From Solirubrobacter ginsenosidimutans (lineage in GTDB: Bacteria > Actinomycetota > Thermoleophilia > Solirubrobacterales > Solirubrobacteraceae), in the NCBI RefSeq assembly GCF_027587205.1, contig NZ_JAPDOD010000023.1, positions 62,001 to 126,000 of the forward strand: DNA of 64,000 bases, given 5' to 3'. Every line of letters begins with the position of its first letter. The stretch's first letter is position 1. Below, piece by piece: positions 1 to 8,190 of this stretch. A program made the position numbers and the translations under genes. The notes under the pieces are model-generated. The model saw nothing but the letters and a program-made list of their open reading frames with translations. It was not told the origin of the DNA and did not search any database.

Positions 1-1
1 C

Positions 2-274
2 ACCCAGGGGCTGACTTCGCCGAGCGGAACCGCGAGGATCTCCGACGAGATCGTGGTCAAGCGCAACCCGGACATCATCATCGCCGTCCCGCACGGCAGC
101 CCGGGCAACATCCCGCGGCTCGCCGCGTATTACCGGAACAACCCGAACTGGCGCAACACGAAGGCGGTCAAGAACAAGCGCGTCTACGTCGCCACCGGGA
201 ACTCGCTGCTGCAGCCGTATCCGGGCGTCGCCTCGACGATTCGCGACGTCCGCAGCAAGTTCCTCAAGAATTGA
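2..274 (+). CDS. ABC transporter substrate-binding protein, C-terminal end (partial)
   Basis: The frame is open from the left edge and ends at the TGA at 272-274, so only about 90 C-terminal residues are present. They look like the end of a periplasmic-binding-protein-like lipoprotein (TroA/FepB/BtuF fold): a 'PDIIIAVPHG' strand, then a 'KNKRVYVATGN' strand and a closing helix. The next two genes encode the matching permease and ATPase, so this is the solute-binding part of a siderophore, heme or cobalamin importer. Nothing in the fragment tells which ligand. The stop codon overlaps the next start. Confidence 0.8.
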   Translation, partial: TQGLTSPSGTARISDEIVVKRNPDIIIAVPHGSPGNIPRLAAYYRNNPNWRNTKAVKNKRVYVATGNSLLQPYPGVASTIRDVRSKFLKN

Positions 275-1253
275 ACCGGCGCCGCCTCACGGTCGTCCTC
301 GCCGGAGCGGCCGCGCTGGTCATCGCGGCGGCGGCCTCGATGGCGTTCGGCGCCGTCCACGTCCCGCTGCACGACATCTGGCTGTCGCTCACCGGCCAGG
401 CGCCGGACGGGCCGCTGAAGCAGATCATCACCGAGCTGCGGCTGCCGCGGACGGTCAGCGCCGCGATCGTCGGCGCGGCGCTCGGCGTCGCGGGCGCGCT
501 GCTGCAGGGCGCGCTGGCGAACCCACTCGCCTCGCCGGACGTGATCGGCGTGACGGGCGGCGCGGGCTTCGGGGCGATGCTCACGCTGCTCGTCTGGCCG
601 AGCGCAATCGCGCTGCTCCCTGTCGGCGCGCTGTTCTTCGGCGTCCTCGCGGCGGGCATCGTGTTCGTGATCGGGTGGTCGGGCCCGCACGGCGGGGCGA
701 TCGGGCGGGTGATCCTCGCCGGCATCGCGATCAGCGCGCTCTTCGGCGCGGCCACGACGTCGCTGATGGTCGCCTACAGCGATCGCGTCCAGTCGGCGGT
801 CTTCTGGCTCGCCGGTGGCCTCTCGAGCGAAGGCTGGTCCTCGCTCGCGGTCGTCTGGCCGTACTTCGCGGTCGGGTTCATCCTGTCGGTCTTCCTCGCG
901 CGGCCGCTCGATCGCCTCGCGCTCGGCGATGACGTCGCCGCCTCGCTCGGCGGCCGCCCGCGCCTCGTCCGCCTGCTCGCCGCGGGCGCCGCGGCCCTCC
1001 TCGCCTCCTCCGCCGCCGCCCTCGCCGGCCTGCTCGGCTTCCTCGGCCTCGTCATCCCGCACCTCGTCCGGCTCGCAGCCGGGACCGCCTCCAATCGCTT
1101 CGTCATCCCCGCCAGCGCGCTCAGCGGAGCGGCGCTGCTGACCGGCGCGGACACCCTCGCCCGCACCGTGCTGGCGCCGATCGAGCTGCCCGTCGGCCCG
1201 CTGATGGTCGTCCTCGGCGTGCCGCTCTTCCTCTGGCTCTTGCGAGAAGCCGT

Positions 1254-1257
<4 letters not shown>
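271..1257 (+). CDS. FecCD-type ABC transporter permease
   Basis: A 328-residue, very hydrophobic protein of the usual length for the FecCD/BtuC family, which normally has about ten membrane helices and works as a dimer. The family core is visible near residues 60-90 ('LRLPRTVSAAIVGAALGVAG', then 'QGALANPLASPDVIGV'), and the 'GLLGFLGLVIPHLVR' coupling segment lies near 250. The start is a TTG whose last two bases lie in the upstream stop (TTGA, 271-274). Its own stop overlaps the ATPase start in GTGA, so the three genes are translationally coupled. Substrate (iron chelate, heme or B12) is unresolved. Confidence 0.92.
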
Positions 1258-2033
<776 letters not shown>

Positions 2034-2176
2034 CCGGAAATACGGTGGATCGCTGGCCAGATCACCGGTCGTCTCTGCCGGTACCCGGCAGGCGCTCGCA
2101 TACTGGTGGTACGTGTGCGCCTGCCGGGGCCCGGCAGAGGCGGGCGGGGCCCGCCAGAATCCGCCGTATTTTCGGG
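2034..2176. repeat. 143-nt imperfect foldback (long inverted repeat)
   Basis: The stretch folds onto itself almost completely. The outer arms are AAATACGGTGGAT (from 2038) and ATCCGCCGTATTT (ending 2171). The inner arms are CTCTGCCGGTACCCGGCAGG and its near-exact complement around 2120. The 23-nt apex can form a further 7-bp stem (CGCATAC with GTGTGCG). Each inner arm is itself a palindrome. It starts at the stop of the ABC operon and ends before the next small gene. It could be a terminator, a structured RNA or a non-autonomous mobile element; the sequence does not decide. Confidence 0.7.
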
Positions 2177-2198
2177 GGCGTGTACTAGAACTGAATAC

Positions 2199-2411
2199 AT
2201 GCCGCGTCGCAACCGCCGGCCCCCGCCGCCGGCGGGCGTGACCTTCGACCCGCAGCGCCCGCGCCGGGAGGCGTGCGCGACCAAGGAGCGCTACGACAGC
2301 GAGGCCGAAGCGCGCTCGATCGCGCTGATGAACGTCCCGCGCGGCCGCGGCGCCGCGACGAAGCCGTACCACTGCGACGTCTGCGGCGGCTGGCACCTCA
2401 CCTCCCGCTAG
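2199..2411 (+). CDS. Small zinc-ribbon-like protein (CxxC, WHLTS tail)
   Basis: A 70-residue basic protein with an Arg/Pro-rich N-terminus ('MPRRNRRPPPP') and a C-terminal 'YHCDVCGGWHLTSR'. The CxxC next to WH looks like half a zinc knuckle; similar tiny actinobacterial and phage proteins carry it, with no function that I know. I chose the ATG at 2199 because an upstream GTG in frame (2106) lies inside the foldback. A TAGAAC hexamer ends 7 nt before the ATG, so the mRNA may be leaderless. It is convergent with the next gene: the two stops share the palindrome CTAG (2408-2411). Confidence 0.7.
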   Translation: MPRRNRRPPPPAGVTFDPQRPRREACATKERYDSEAEARSIALMNVPRGRGAATKPYHCDVCGGWHLTSR

Positions 2412-2635
2412 AGGGTCTCCACGAACTCCTTGGCCGTACGGAGATCGCAGCCCGTCTCCTCGCGGTACTGCTTGATCGCGCGGATCAGGTTGCCCTGACC
2501 CACGTACGCGAGCACCTGCGGGCTGGCGCTCGTGTCCGGCCCCGGCCGCGCCACGTCCAGCGTGGCGTAGAGGTGGTTCACCAGCACTTCGAGTTCCCGA
2601 ACGCGGGCACGGAGGTCGTCCATGCCCGCGATCAT
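2408..2635 (-). CDS. Small coiled-coil protein with L7/L12 C-terminal-like motif
   Basis: A 75-residue protein. Residues 6-30 form an amphipathic helix ('LRARVRELEVLVNHLY') that looks like a coiled coil. The end ('AIKQYREETGCDLRTAKEFV') closely matches the factor-binding helix-turn-helix of ribosomal protein bL12 ('AIK.YRE.TG..L.EAK'). It is far too short to be bL12 and lacks the hinge and N-terminal dimer domain. It may bind a partner in the way bL12 binds translation factors, but that is inference. An alternative start is the ATG four codons in. Confidence 0.6.
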   Translation of the reverse strand: MIAGMDDLRARVRELEVLVNHLYATLDVARPGPDTSASPQVLAYVGQGNLIRAIKQYREETGCDLRTAKEFVETL

Positions 2636-2742
2636 TCCAACTCAGGAGCGAGTCAGTCGGAAGCGGCCGACGAGCGACGCCCGAGGCGATCTTGCGCTGG
2701 GAGTGGTACTCGCCGGTCATCGCCTCCGGTCGACTTAACGGC

Positions 2743-2768
2743 CGAGGGCCCCGAAACCGGGGCCCTCG
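2743..2768 (-). terminator. Hairpin terminator downstream of groL
   Basis: Perfect 11-bp stem (CGAGGGCCCCG / CGGGGCCCTCG) with a 4-nt loop, about 28 bp past the groL stop on the minus strand. There is no strong T-run, as is common at this GC content. Confidence 0.65.
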
Positions 2769-2796
2769 AGCGAATTCATCCGGGGTGAGCCGGTGG

Positions 2797-4425
2797 CTAC
2801 ATCATGCCCGACATGTCGGGCATGCCGCCGCCGGAACCGCCGCCATCCTTCTCCGGGACCTCGGCCACGATGGCCTCGGTGGTGAGGATGTTCTTGGCGA
2901 TGGAGGCCGCGTTCTGCAGCGCGGAGCGCGTGACCATGGCCGGGTCGATGACGCCCGCCTGGACCAGGTCGACGTACTCGCCCGTGGCCGCGTTGAGGCC
3001 GATGCCGGCCGCGGAGCGGCGCACCTCGTTGACCACGACGGAGCCCTCGAAGCCGGCGTTCTCCGAGATCTGACGGAGCGGCTCCTCGAGCGCGCGCAGC
3101 ACGATGCGCATGCCGGTCTTCTCGTCGTCGATGCCGGTCGCGTCGAGGTTGATCGCGTCAGCGGCCTCGACGAGCGCGATGCCGCCGCCCGGGACGATGC
3201 CCTCCTCGAGCGCGGCGCGGGTCGCCTGAAGGGCGTCCTCGACGCGGTGCTTCTTTTCCTTCATCTCGGTCTCGGTGGCCGCGCCGACCTTGACGACCGC
3301 GACACCGCCGGAGAGCTTGGCGAGGCGCTCCTGCAGCTTCTCGCGATCGAAGTCGGAGTCGGTGTTCTCGACCTCGCCCTTGATCTGGTTGATGCGACCC
3401 TTGATCGCGTCAGCCTCCCCGGCACCGTCGACGATCGTCGAGTTGTCCTTGGCGACGACGACGCGGCGGGCGCGACCGAGCTGCGAGATCTGGGTGTTCT
3501 CGAGCTTGAGACCCATCTCCTCGGTGATGACCTCGCCGCCGGTGAGGATCGCGATGTCCTCGAGCATGCGCTTGCGGCGATCGCCGAAGCCCGGGGCCTT
3601 CACGGCGACGCCCGTGAACGTGCCGCGGAGCTTGTTGACGATGAGCGTGGCCAGAGCCTCGCCCTCGACGTCCTCGGCGATGATCAGCAGCGGGCGGCCG
3701 GACTGGATGACCTGCTCCAGGACGGGCAGAAGGTCACGGACGGAGCCGATCTTCTGGTTGGCGATCAGGATGTAGGGGTCCTCGAGGACCGCCTCCATGC
3801 GCTCCTGGTCGGTCGCCATGTAGGGCGAGATGTAGCCCTTGTCGAACTGCATGCCCTCGGTGAACTCGAGGTCCATGCCGAAGGTCTGACCCTCTTCGAC
3901 GTTGACGACCCCGTCCTTGCCGACCTTCTCGATGGCGTCGGCGATGACGTCGCCGATCTCATCGTCGCCGGCCGAGATCGTCGCGACGCGAGCGATCTGG
4001 TCCTTGCCGTTGATCTCCTTCGCCTGGCTGCGGATGTGCTCCACGACCTGGTCGACGGCGATCTCGATGCCCTTCTTGAGCGCGAGCGGGTTCGCGCCGG
4101 CGGCAACGTTCTTCAGACCCTGGCGGACGATCGCCTGGGCGAGCACCGTCGCGGTCGTGGTGCCGTCGCCGGCAACATCGTTGGTCGCCGTGGCGACCTC
4201 GCGGACGAGCTGGGCGCCCTGGTTCTGGAAGACGTCCTCGACCTCGATCTCGCGAGCGATGGTCACACCATCGTTCGTGATCGTGGGAGCACCGAACTTC
4301 TTGTCCAGGACGACGTAGCGACCGCGCGGGCCGAGCGTGACCTTGACGGCGTTGGCGACGGCGTCGACGCCGAGCTCAAGCGCCTTGCGAGCGTCGACGT
4401 CGTACTTCAGTTCCTTGTGAGCCAT
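2797..4425 (-). CDS. groL: Chaperonin GroEL (Hsp60)
   Basis: A 542-residue chaperonin of normal length. The family signatures are intact: '[17 protein letters not shown]' near residue 30, the ATP-site 'DGVTIA' and '[11 protein letters not shown]' near 85, '[10 protein letters not shown]' near 410, and the flexible Gly/Met tail ending '[11 protein letters not shown]'. With GroES it forms the ATP-driven folding cage in the cytoplasm. The ribosome site AAGGAGA lies 8-15 bases before the ATG. It sits 37 bp after groS and is co-transcribed from the CIRCE-controlled promoter upstream of groS. A GGM-rich tail, rather than a His-rich one, suggests the housekeeping type. Confidence 0.98.
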   Translation of the reverse strand: MAHKELKYDVDARKALELGVDAVANAVKVTLGPRGRYVVLDKKFGAPTITNDGVTIAREIEVEDVFQNQGAQLVREVATATNDVAGDGTTTATVLAQAIVRQGLKNVAAGANPLALKKGIEIAVDQVVEHIRSQAKEINGKDQIARVATISAGDDEIGDVIADAIEKVGKDGVVNVEEGQTFGMDLEFTEGMQFDKGYISPYMATDQERMEAVLEDPYILIANQKIGSVRDLLPVLEQVIQSGRPLLIIAEDVEGEALATLIVNKLRGTFTGVAVKAPGFGDRRKRMLEDIAILTGGEVITEEMGLKLENTQISQLGRARRVVVAKDNSTIVDGAGEADAIKGRINQIKGEVENTDSDFDREKLQERLAKLSGGVAVVKVGAATETEMKEKKHRVEDALQATRAALEEGIVPGGGIALVEAADAINLDATGIDDEKTGMRIVLRALEEPLRQISENAGFEGSVVVNEVRRSAAGIGLNAATGEYVDLVQAGVIDPAMVTRSALQNAASIAKNILTTEAIVAEVPEKDGGGSGGGMPDMSGMM

Positions 4426-4462
4426 GTGTCTCTAGTTCTCCTTAAGAAGATTCAGGCGGCGA

Positions 4463-4753
4463 TCAGCCGGTGACCTTGGCGAGCACGTCCGACTCGCGAA
4501 GGACCAGCAGGTCCTCGCCTTCGACCGTGATCTCCGTGCCGCCGTACTTGGAGTAGAGGACCTCGTCGCCCTCGACGACGTCGAGCGGCTGACGCTGGCC
4601 GTTGTCGTCGAGCTTGCCGTCGCCGACCGCAAGGACCTTGCCCTTCTGGGGCTTCTCCTTGGCCGTGTCGGGAAGAACGATGCCGGAAGCGGTGGTCGCT
4701 TCCTCCTCGACGGCCTTGACGATCAGACGATCGCCGAGAGGCTTGAGCTTCAT
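4463..4753 (-). CDS. groS: Co-chaperonin GroES (Hsp10)
   Basis: A 96-residue co-chaperonin, the lid of the GroEL cage. It begins '[18 protein letters not shown]', has the mobile-loop region '[19 protein letters not shown]', and ends with '[16 protein letters not shown]', all as in the family. A strong ribosome site (GTGGAGGT) lies 8 nt before the ATG. It is the first gene of the groS-groL operon, preceded by two CIRCE operators that bracket a good promoter, so heat-shock control by HrcA is expected. hrcA itself is not in this window. Confidence 0.98.
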   Translation of the reverse strand: MKLKPLGDRLIVKAVEEEATTASGIVLPDTAKEKPQKGKVLAVGDGKLDDNGQRQPLDVVEGDEVLYSKYGGTEITVEGEDLLVLRESDVLAKVTG

Positions 4754-4792
4754 TGAGTGACCTCCACTCAGATCGGAACCAGCGTAAAAGCT

Positions 4793-4819
4793 TTGGCACT
4801 CTCGGCATGAGAGTGCCAG
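4793..4819. promoter_or_regulatory. CIRCE operator 1 (HrcA site)
   Basis: TTGGCACTC, nine bases, GAGTGCCAG: 8 of 9 arm positions pair. It lies just downstream of the groS -10 element, where bound HrcA would block initiation. Confidence 0.93.
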
Positions 4820-4828
4820 CGGTCGCTG

Positions 4829-4856
4829 ATGATACGACGAATGTCCAAGTCGTCAA
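4829..4856 (-). promoter_or_regulatory. groESL promoter
   Basis: On the minus strand, TTGACG (4856-4851) and TATCAT (4834-4829) are separated by 16 bp. This is a near-consensus housekeeping promoter lying exactly between the two CIRCE elements. Confidence 0.8.
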
Positions 4857-4862
4857 GGGCAA

Positions 4863-4889
4863 TTGGCACTCTTTTCACACGAGTGCCAA
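4863..4889. promoter_or_regulatory. CIRCE operator 2 (HrcA site)
   Basis: TTGGCACTC, nine bases, GAGTGCCAA: a perfect inverted repeat. It lies just upstream of the -35 element, with the same face spacing as operator 1 (start to start 70 bp). Confidence 0.95.
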
Positions 4890-4932
4890 CGCGTTGACCA
4901 CATGAACCGCCGCGAGGAGGTCAGGACTCAAA

Positions 4933-4956
4933 CGCGCCGGCGAGGTCGCCGGCGCG
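4933..4956 (-). terminator. Hairpin terminator after the ASCH gene
   Basis: A perfect 11-bp palindromic stem (CGCGCCGGCGA / TCGCCGGCGCG), 9 bp past the ASCH stop on the minus strand, followed on that strand by TTT. Confidence 0.6.
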
Positions 4957-4964
4957 CGATCGAG

Positions 4965-5363
4965 CTAGTTCTGCGCGCCGCCGACGCCGCGGAGGCGATC
5001 CTGGAAGTCCGGCGGGTTCTCGACGATCTGCGAGAACCGGACGACCGTCACGGTGTCGTCGAGCGCCACCTCACGGTCGTAGATCTGCTTCAGGAAGTGC
5101 ACGAGCTCCTCGGTACGGCGGAACTCGGGGTTGTCGTGCTCGATATCACGCGGAGACAGGTCCTTGACCCGCTTGACCTCCACGTTGTCGATCACCGCAT
5201 GGAACAGCTTCTCGCGCGGGGAGTACTGGTAGCCGACGGTGACCAGCACGACCTGGTTCTTGCGGTACTTATGCCGCTTGTCGCCCAGCCGGATCGTCGC
5301 CGTCTTGCGCCCGCGCTTCATCTGGTCGGCGAAGACCGTGGAGTAGAAGTTAAGGACCTGCAC
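4965..5363 (-). CDS. ASCH/PUA-like domain protein
   Basis: A 132-residue single-domain protein. 'MKRGRKTATIRLGD' near residues 15-28 is the ASCH hallmark (substrate loop with K-T-x-T-x-R), followed by strands such as 'VVLVTVGYQ' and 'VIDNVEVKRVKDLS'. ASCH domains have a PUA-like beta-barrel, and some bind RNA or cleave acylated nucleosides (the YqfB type); which applies here cannot be told. It follows the Nudix gene on the same strand with an 11-bp gap, so the two may form a small nucleotide or RNA maintenance operon ending in the hairpin at 4933-4956. Confidence 0.75.
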   Translation of the reverse strand: MQVLNFYSTVFADQMKRGRKTATIRLGDKRHKYRKNQVVLVTVGYQYSPREKLFHAVIDNVEVKRVKDLSPRDIEHDNPEFRRTEELVHFLKQIYDREVALDDTVTVVRFSQIVENPPDFQDRLRGVGGAQN

Positions 5364-5374
5364 GGAGCGGCAGA

Positions 5375-5788
5375 CTAGCGTCCGGAGGGCATCTTGGACA
5401 GCAGGCGATCGATCAACGCCCGTTCGCCGGGGTAACTGAGCTCCTCGCGGGCCCGGTTGAGGGCGATCCAGCGGGCGTCGTCGACCTCGTGATCGTGGTC
5501 GGCCGTGGAGCCCTCGACGTACTCGCAGAGGAAGAAATGCACCGTCTTGCGCACCCGCCGGCCGCCGCGCCGGTAGGTGTACCGGACGTCGCCGAGCGGC
5601 TGGATGACGTTCGCGACCACGCCCGTCTCCTCGCGCACCTCGCGGGCGGCGACCTGCTCGGGCGTCTCGCCCGCCTCCATCCCGCCCTTCGGCAACCCGG
5701 TGACCTTCTTGCCGGCGGGCGTGATCACGAGGAGCTCGTCGCCGCGGACGACGACACCGCCGTAGGAGGTCTCCAGCTCAGTAGACAT
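5375..5788 (-). CDS. Nudix hydrolase
   Basis: A Nudix pyrophosphatase of 137 residues from the ATG at 5788 (an in-frame ATG at 5812 would add eight). The full Nudix box is present: 'GGMEAGETPEQVAAREVREE' followed by TG, with the metal-binding REVREE helix. It begins with 'SYGGVVVRGDELLVI'. The substrate is unknown; small proteins like this often act on diadenosine polyphosphates, inositol pyrophosphates or damaged nucleotides. The ATG at 5788 overlaps the end of the Crp-type gene by 11 nt, so translation is probably coupled to it. Confidence 0.88.
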   Translation of the reverse strand: MSTELETSYGGVVVRGDELLVITPAGKKVTGLPKGGMEAGETPEQVAAREVREETGVVANVIQPLGDVRYTYRRGGRRVRKTVHFFLCEYVEGSTADHDHEVDDARWIALNRAREELSYPGERALIDRLLSKMPSGR

Positions 5789-6491
5789 AGTTGCGAAGGG
5801 CCTGGGGGTCATGGACCGTCAAGCGCCCGCGCCCCTGTGAGATCACGCCTGCCCGTTCCAGGGTCGCAAGGAACCGCGAAGCGGACTCGCGCGAGGAGCC
5901 CGCGAGCATCGCGAGGTCGGCCTGAGTGGCGGTGATCGGCACGTCGACGGCGTTGGCGCCTTCGGCGACCGCCTGGTCGACGAGCGTGGCGATCACGCCG
6001 GCCACGCGGCTCTGCACGGTCTGAAAGGACTGGCTGGCGAGGCGCTCGTTGGTCGTCCGCAGCCGCCGCGACAGCGAGGCGGCGAGCGCGACGGCCAGCT
6101 GCGGCCGACGCAGCATCAGCCGGCGCATGTCGGGGCCGAGGATCGCGAGCACCTCGAGCGCGTCGATCGTCTCGACCGTCGCCGAGCGGCGCTCGTCGTC
6201 GAACATCGCCAGCTCGCCGAAGATGTCGCCGGGCCCGAACGTGGCGAGCGCGAGCTGGCGCCCGTCGGCGTGCTCCCGGATCGCCCGCGCATGGCCGGAA
6301 CGGACGAGGTAACACGTGTTGGACTGGTCGCCCTCGCGGAAGATCACCTCACCCGCGCCGAAGCGGCGCGGGTGGCAGACCTCGGCCACCAGCTCGAGGT
6401 CATTCGCCGCCAGCGGGGCGAAGACCGGCACCTGGCTGAGCAGCTCGACCGTTTCCTGTGTGCTCGCCGTCACTTCGGGAGTGTCTACCAC
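5778..6491 (-). CDS. Crp/Fnr-family transcription regulator
   Basis: A 237-residue regulator. Residues 15-135 are a cyclic-nucleotide-binding jelly roll ('VPVFAPLAANDLELVAEVC', 'FREGDQSNTCYLVRSG', and the phosphate-binding-cassette-like 'FGPGDIFGELAMFDDERRSA'). Residues 165-237 are a Crp-type winged helix with recognition helix 'LAMLAGSSRESASRFLATLE'. The cassette resembles true cAMP/cGMP binders (GE...RSA), and there are no Fnr-type cysteines in the N-terminus. The start is GTG at 6491. A perfect 15-bp inverted repeat brackets the start codon and may serve autoregulation. The Nudix and ASCH genes follow it. Confidence 0.9.
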   Translation of the reverse strand: MVDTPEVTASTQETVELLSQVPVFAPLAANDLELVAEVCHPRRFGAGEVIFREGDQSNTCYLVRSGHARAIREHADGRQLALATFGPGDIFGELAMFDDERRSATVETIDALEVLAILGPDMRRLMLRRPQLAVALAASLSRRLRTTNERLASQSFQTVQSRVAGVIATLVDQAVAEGANAVDVPITATQADLAMLAGSSRESASRFLATLERAGVISQGRGRLTVHDPQALRNYVY

Positions 6492-6510
6492 TCATTGACG
6501 GCGAGCACAC
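6458..6510. promoter_or_regulatory. 15-bp perfect inverted repeat across the Crp-type gene start
   Basis: GTGTGCTCGCCGTCA (6458-6472) and its exact complement (6496-6510) are separated by 23 bp that contain the GTG start codon (6489-6491). In the mRNA the arms would form a hairpin with the start in its loop. In DNA they could be an operator pair. Confidence 0.65.
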
Positions 6511-6522
6511 GTTCTCTGCGGC

Positions 6523-7611
6523 TCAGGAGGCCTCGAGCGCCCGTTCGCGCCGGCGGCGCGTCAGGCTGCGGTTGGCGTAGGCGGCCAGCCCGGCGAGAAC
6601 GCCGAGCGGGAGCAGGATGGCGAGGCCGATCACCAGCACGCCGGCGATCACCTCGAGCACGCGGCCCGCGTCCTTGACGGCGTCGCCGGGGGTCCAGCGC
6701 CCGCCCGGGACCGGGGCAACAGTGGCCTTTCGGGTCCCCTCGATCGACAGGTCGACCGAGGCGTAGGAGACCGCCTGGTTGAGCTGCGCGACGGCACGCT
6801 CGCGCGCCGTGACGCGGCGGGTGGCGCGGTCCAGCAGGGCGCGCAGGCGGGAACGTTCCTTGTCCGTGGCGGCCTTGGCCAGGCGGGAGCGCAGGCCGTC
6901 GCGATCCGCGCGGGCGTCGCGCACGGCGGCCTCGAGGCTGTCGCGCTGGTCGGTGACGTCCTCGGCCTGCTGGGAGCGGGCGGACACGTGCCCGAGCTTG
7001 GAGAGCTGCGCGATGCCGCTGTCCAGCTTGTCGGCCGGCAGCTTGAGGGTCAGCGACGCGCTCGCGGTCGAGCCGTGCACGCTGGTGCTCGAGGTCTGCA
7101 CGTAGCCGCCGAGCGTGTCCGTGATGCGGATCGCGCGGTCGGTCGTGGTCTCGACCTCGCCGGGGCGGGTGGTGATGGTCAGCGAGGCGTTGCTCAGGAC
7201 CGCGCGGCCGCCGCCGGCCGCTCCTGAGCTCCCGCCCGCCGCCGACCGTGGCAACGTTGCAGCCGCCGACCGCTCGTCAGTGGCGGACTTCTTCGGGCTC
7301 GCGGCCGAGCTGCCGGAGCTCGCGCTGTCAGCCGAAGGCGGCGCCTTCATCGACGTCGCGCTGGCCCCCGAGTCGTCGCTGCCGCTCGTATCGATGTTCT
7401 TGGCGATGACGACGACGATCAGCAGCAGTGTTGCCGCCGTCGCGCTGGCCAGCGCGAACGCCGCGAAGTGGTCGCGCAGCGCCTGCAGCTTCTTCTTCCA
7501 GGGCGGGACCGGGCCGGGAAACCGGGCGGCGACCTTCGCGTCCAGCTTCTCGGCCCAGACCGGGTCGGGAACGGGGCGGACGTCGCGGAGGAGCATCTCG
7601 AGATCAGGCAT
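6523..7611 (-). CDS. DUF4349 membrane protein (possible ECF anti-sigma partner)
   Basis: A 362-residue protein in five parts: a cytoplasmic N-terminus of about 50 residues, a membrane helix near 51-72 ('ATAATLLLIVVVIAK'), a Ser/Ala-rich linker, a DUF4349 region from about 140 ('NASLTITTRPGEVETTTDRA', then a long Arg-rich coiled coil at 230-280), and a second helix near 320-345 before a basic tail. DUF4349 proteins are membrane-bound and of unknown role. The start overlaps the end of the ECF sigma gene by 8 nt. This arrangement and the short N-terminal tail suggest it sequesters that sigma factor; no zinc-finger anti-sigma motif is visible, so this is inference. Confidence 0.8.
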   Translation of the reverse strand: MPDLEMLLRDVRPVPDPVWAEKLDAKVAARFPGPVPPWKKKLQALRDHFAAFALASATAATLLLIVVVIAKNIDTSGSDDSGASATSMKAPPSADSASSGSSAASPKKSATDERSAAATLPRSAAGGSSGAAGGGRAVLSNASLTITTRPGEVETTTDRAIRITDTLGGYVQTSSTSVHGSTASASLTLKLPADKLDSGIAQLSKLGHVSARSQQAEDVTDQRDSLEAAVRDARADRDGLRSRLAKAATDKERSRLRALLDRATRRVTARERAVAQLNQAVSYASVDLSIEGTRKATVAPVPGGRWTPGDAVKDAGRVLEVIAGVLVIGLAILLPLGVLAGLAAYANRSLTRRRRERALEAS

Positions 7612-8161
7612 CGACGGCCTCCCGGAGCTTGGTCATGGCGCGGTGCAGGAGCGTGCCCGCGTTGGAGGCGCTGACGCCGAGGACCTCGGCGATCTCGGCG
7701 TTGGAGAGGTCGGCGTGGTACTTGAGCGCGATCAGCTCTCGATCGCGCGCGACGAGGGTGCCCAGGGCGCGGCGGACGGCGTCGCGCTCCGCGGTCTGCT
7801 CGGCCAGCTCGTCGGGCCCGGGAGTCGACGGCGGCACCGGGAGTCCGGCCGCCGCGGTGCGTTTGCGGCTGCGCAACTCGTCGAGTGCGGCGTTGCGGGC
7901 GATGCCGAACAGCCACGCGCGCGGGGACCCGCGGCGGGCGTCGAAGCGGGAGCGGCGCTTGTACGCGCGCTCGAACGCTTGGGCGGTGACGTCCTCGGCC
8001 GCGGCGCTGTCTCGCAGCAGCGTCGCGGTGTACGCGAAGACGTCGTCCCGGGCGTCGCGGTAGAGCGCGTCGAAGTCGAGCGCGCGCACTGCGGTGGCGG
8101 GAAGAGTCGCGGTGCTGGCCGTCGTCACATCCTTACTACGATCGCCCATGGGATCCATCAC
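7604..8161 (-). CDS. ECF RNA polymerase sigma factor
   Basis: A 185-residue sigma-70 factor with only regions 2 and 4. Region 2 spans about 28-95 ('DFDALYRDARDDVFAYTATL', 'SPRAWLFGIARNAALDELRS') and region 4 about 130-182 ('ELIALKYHADLSNAEIAEVL', then 'SASNAGTLLHRAMTKLRE'). It is translated from a GTG at 8161 or the ATG five codons in, and is coupled to the DUF4349 gene downstream. It is divergent from a small secreted protein with only 29 bp between starts. Its target promoters are unknown. Confidence 0.92.
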   Translation of the reverse strand: MMDPMGDRSKDVTTASTATLPATAVRALDFDALYRDARDDVFAYTATLLRDSAAAEDVTAQAFERAYKRRSRFDARRGSPRAWLFGIARNAALDELRSRKRTAAAGLPVPPSTPGPDELAEQTAERDAVRRALGTLVARDRELIALKYHADLSNAEIAEVLGVSASNAGTLLHRAMTKLREAVDA

Positions 8162-8190
8162 AGATCGGCGCTAGATTCTTTCGCCCACCG

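Noticed and set aside
2034..2176. Cobalamin or other riboswitch for the ABC importer
   Set aside because: It lies downstream, not upstream, of the importer genes on their strand, and I see no B12-box-like sequence; the structure is one long foldback.
2106..2198. Upstream GTG start for the small zinc protein
   Set aside because: It would place 31 residues inside the long foldback; the ATG at 2199 has a -10-like hexamer at the leaderless spacing.
2692..4473. Plus-strand open frame of 593 codons
   Set aside because: Antisense shadow of groL; its composition (Asp/Val/Leu runs) is the typical mirror of a high-GC chaperonin gene.
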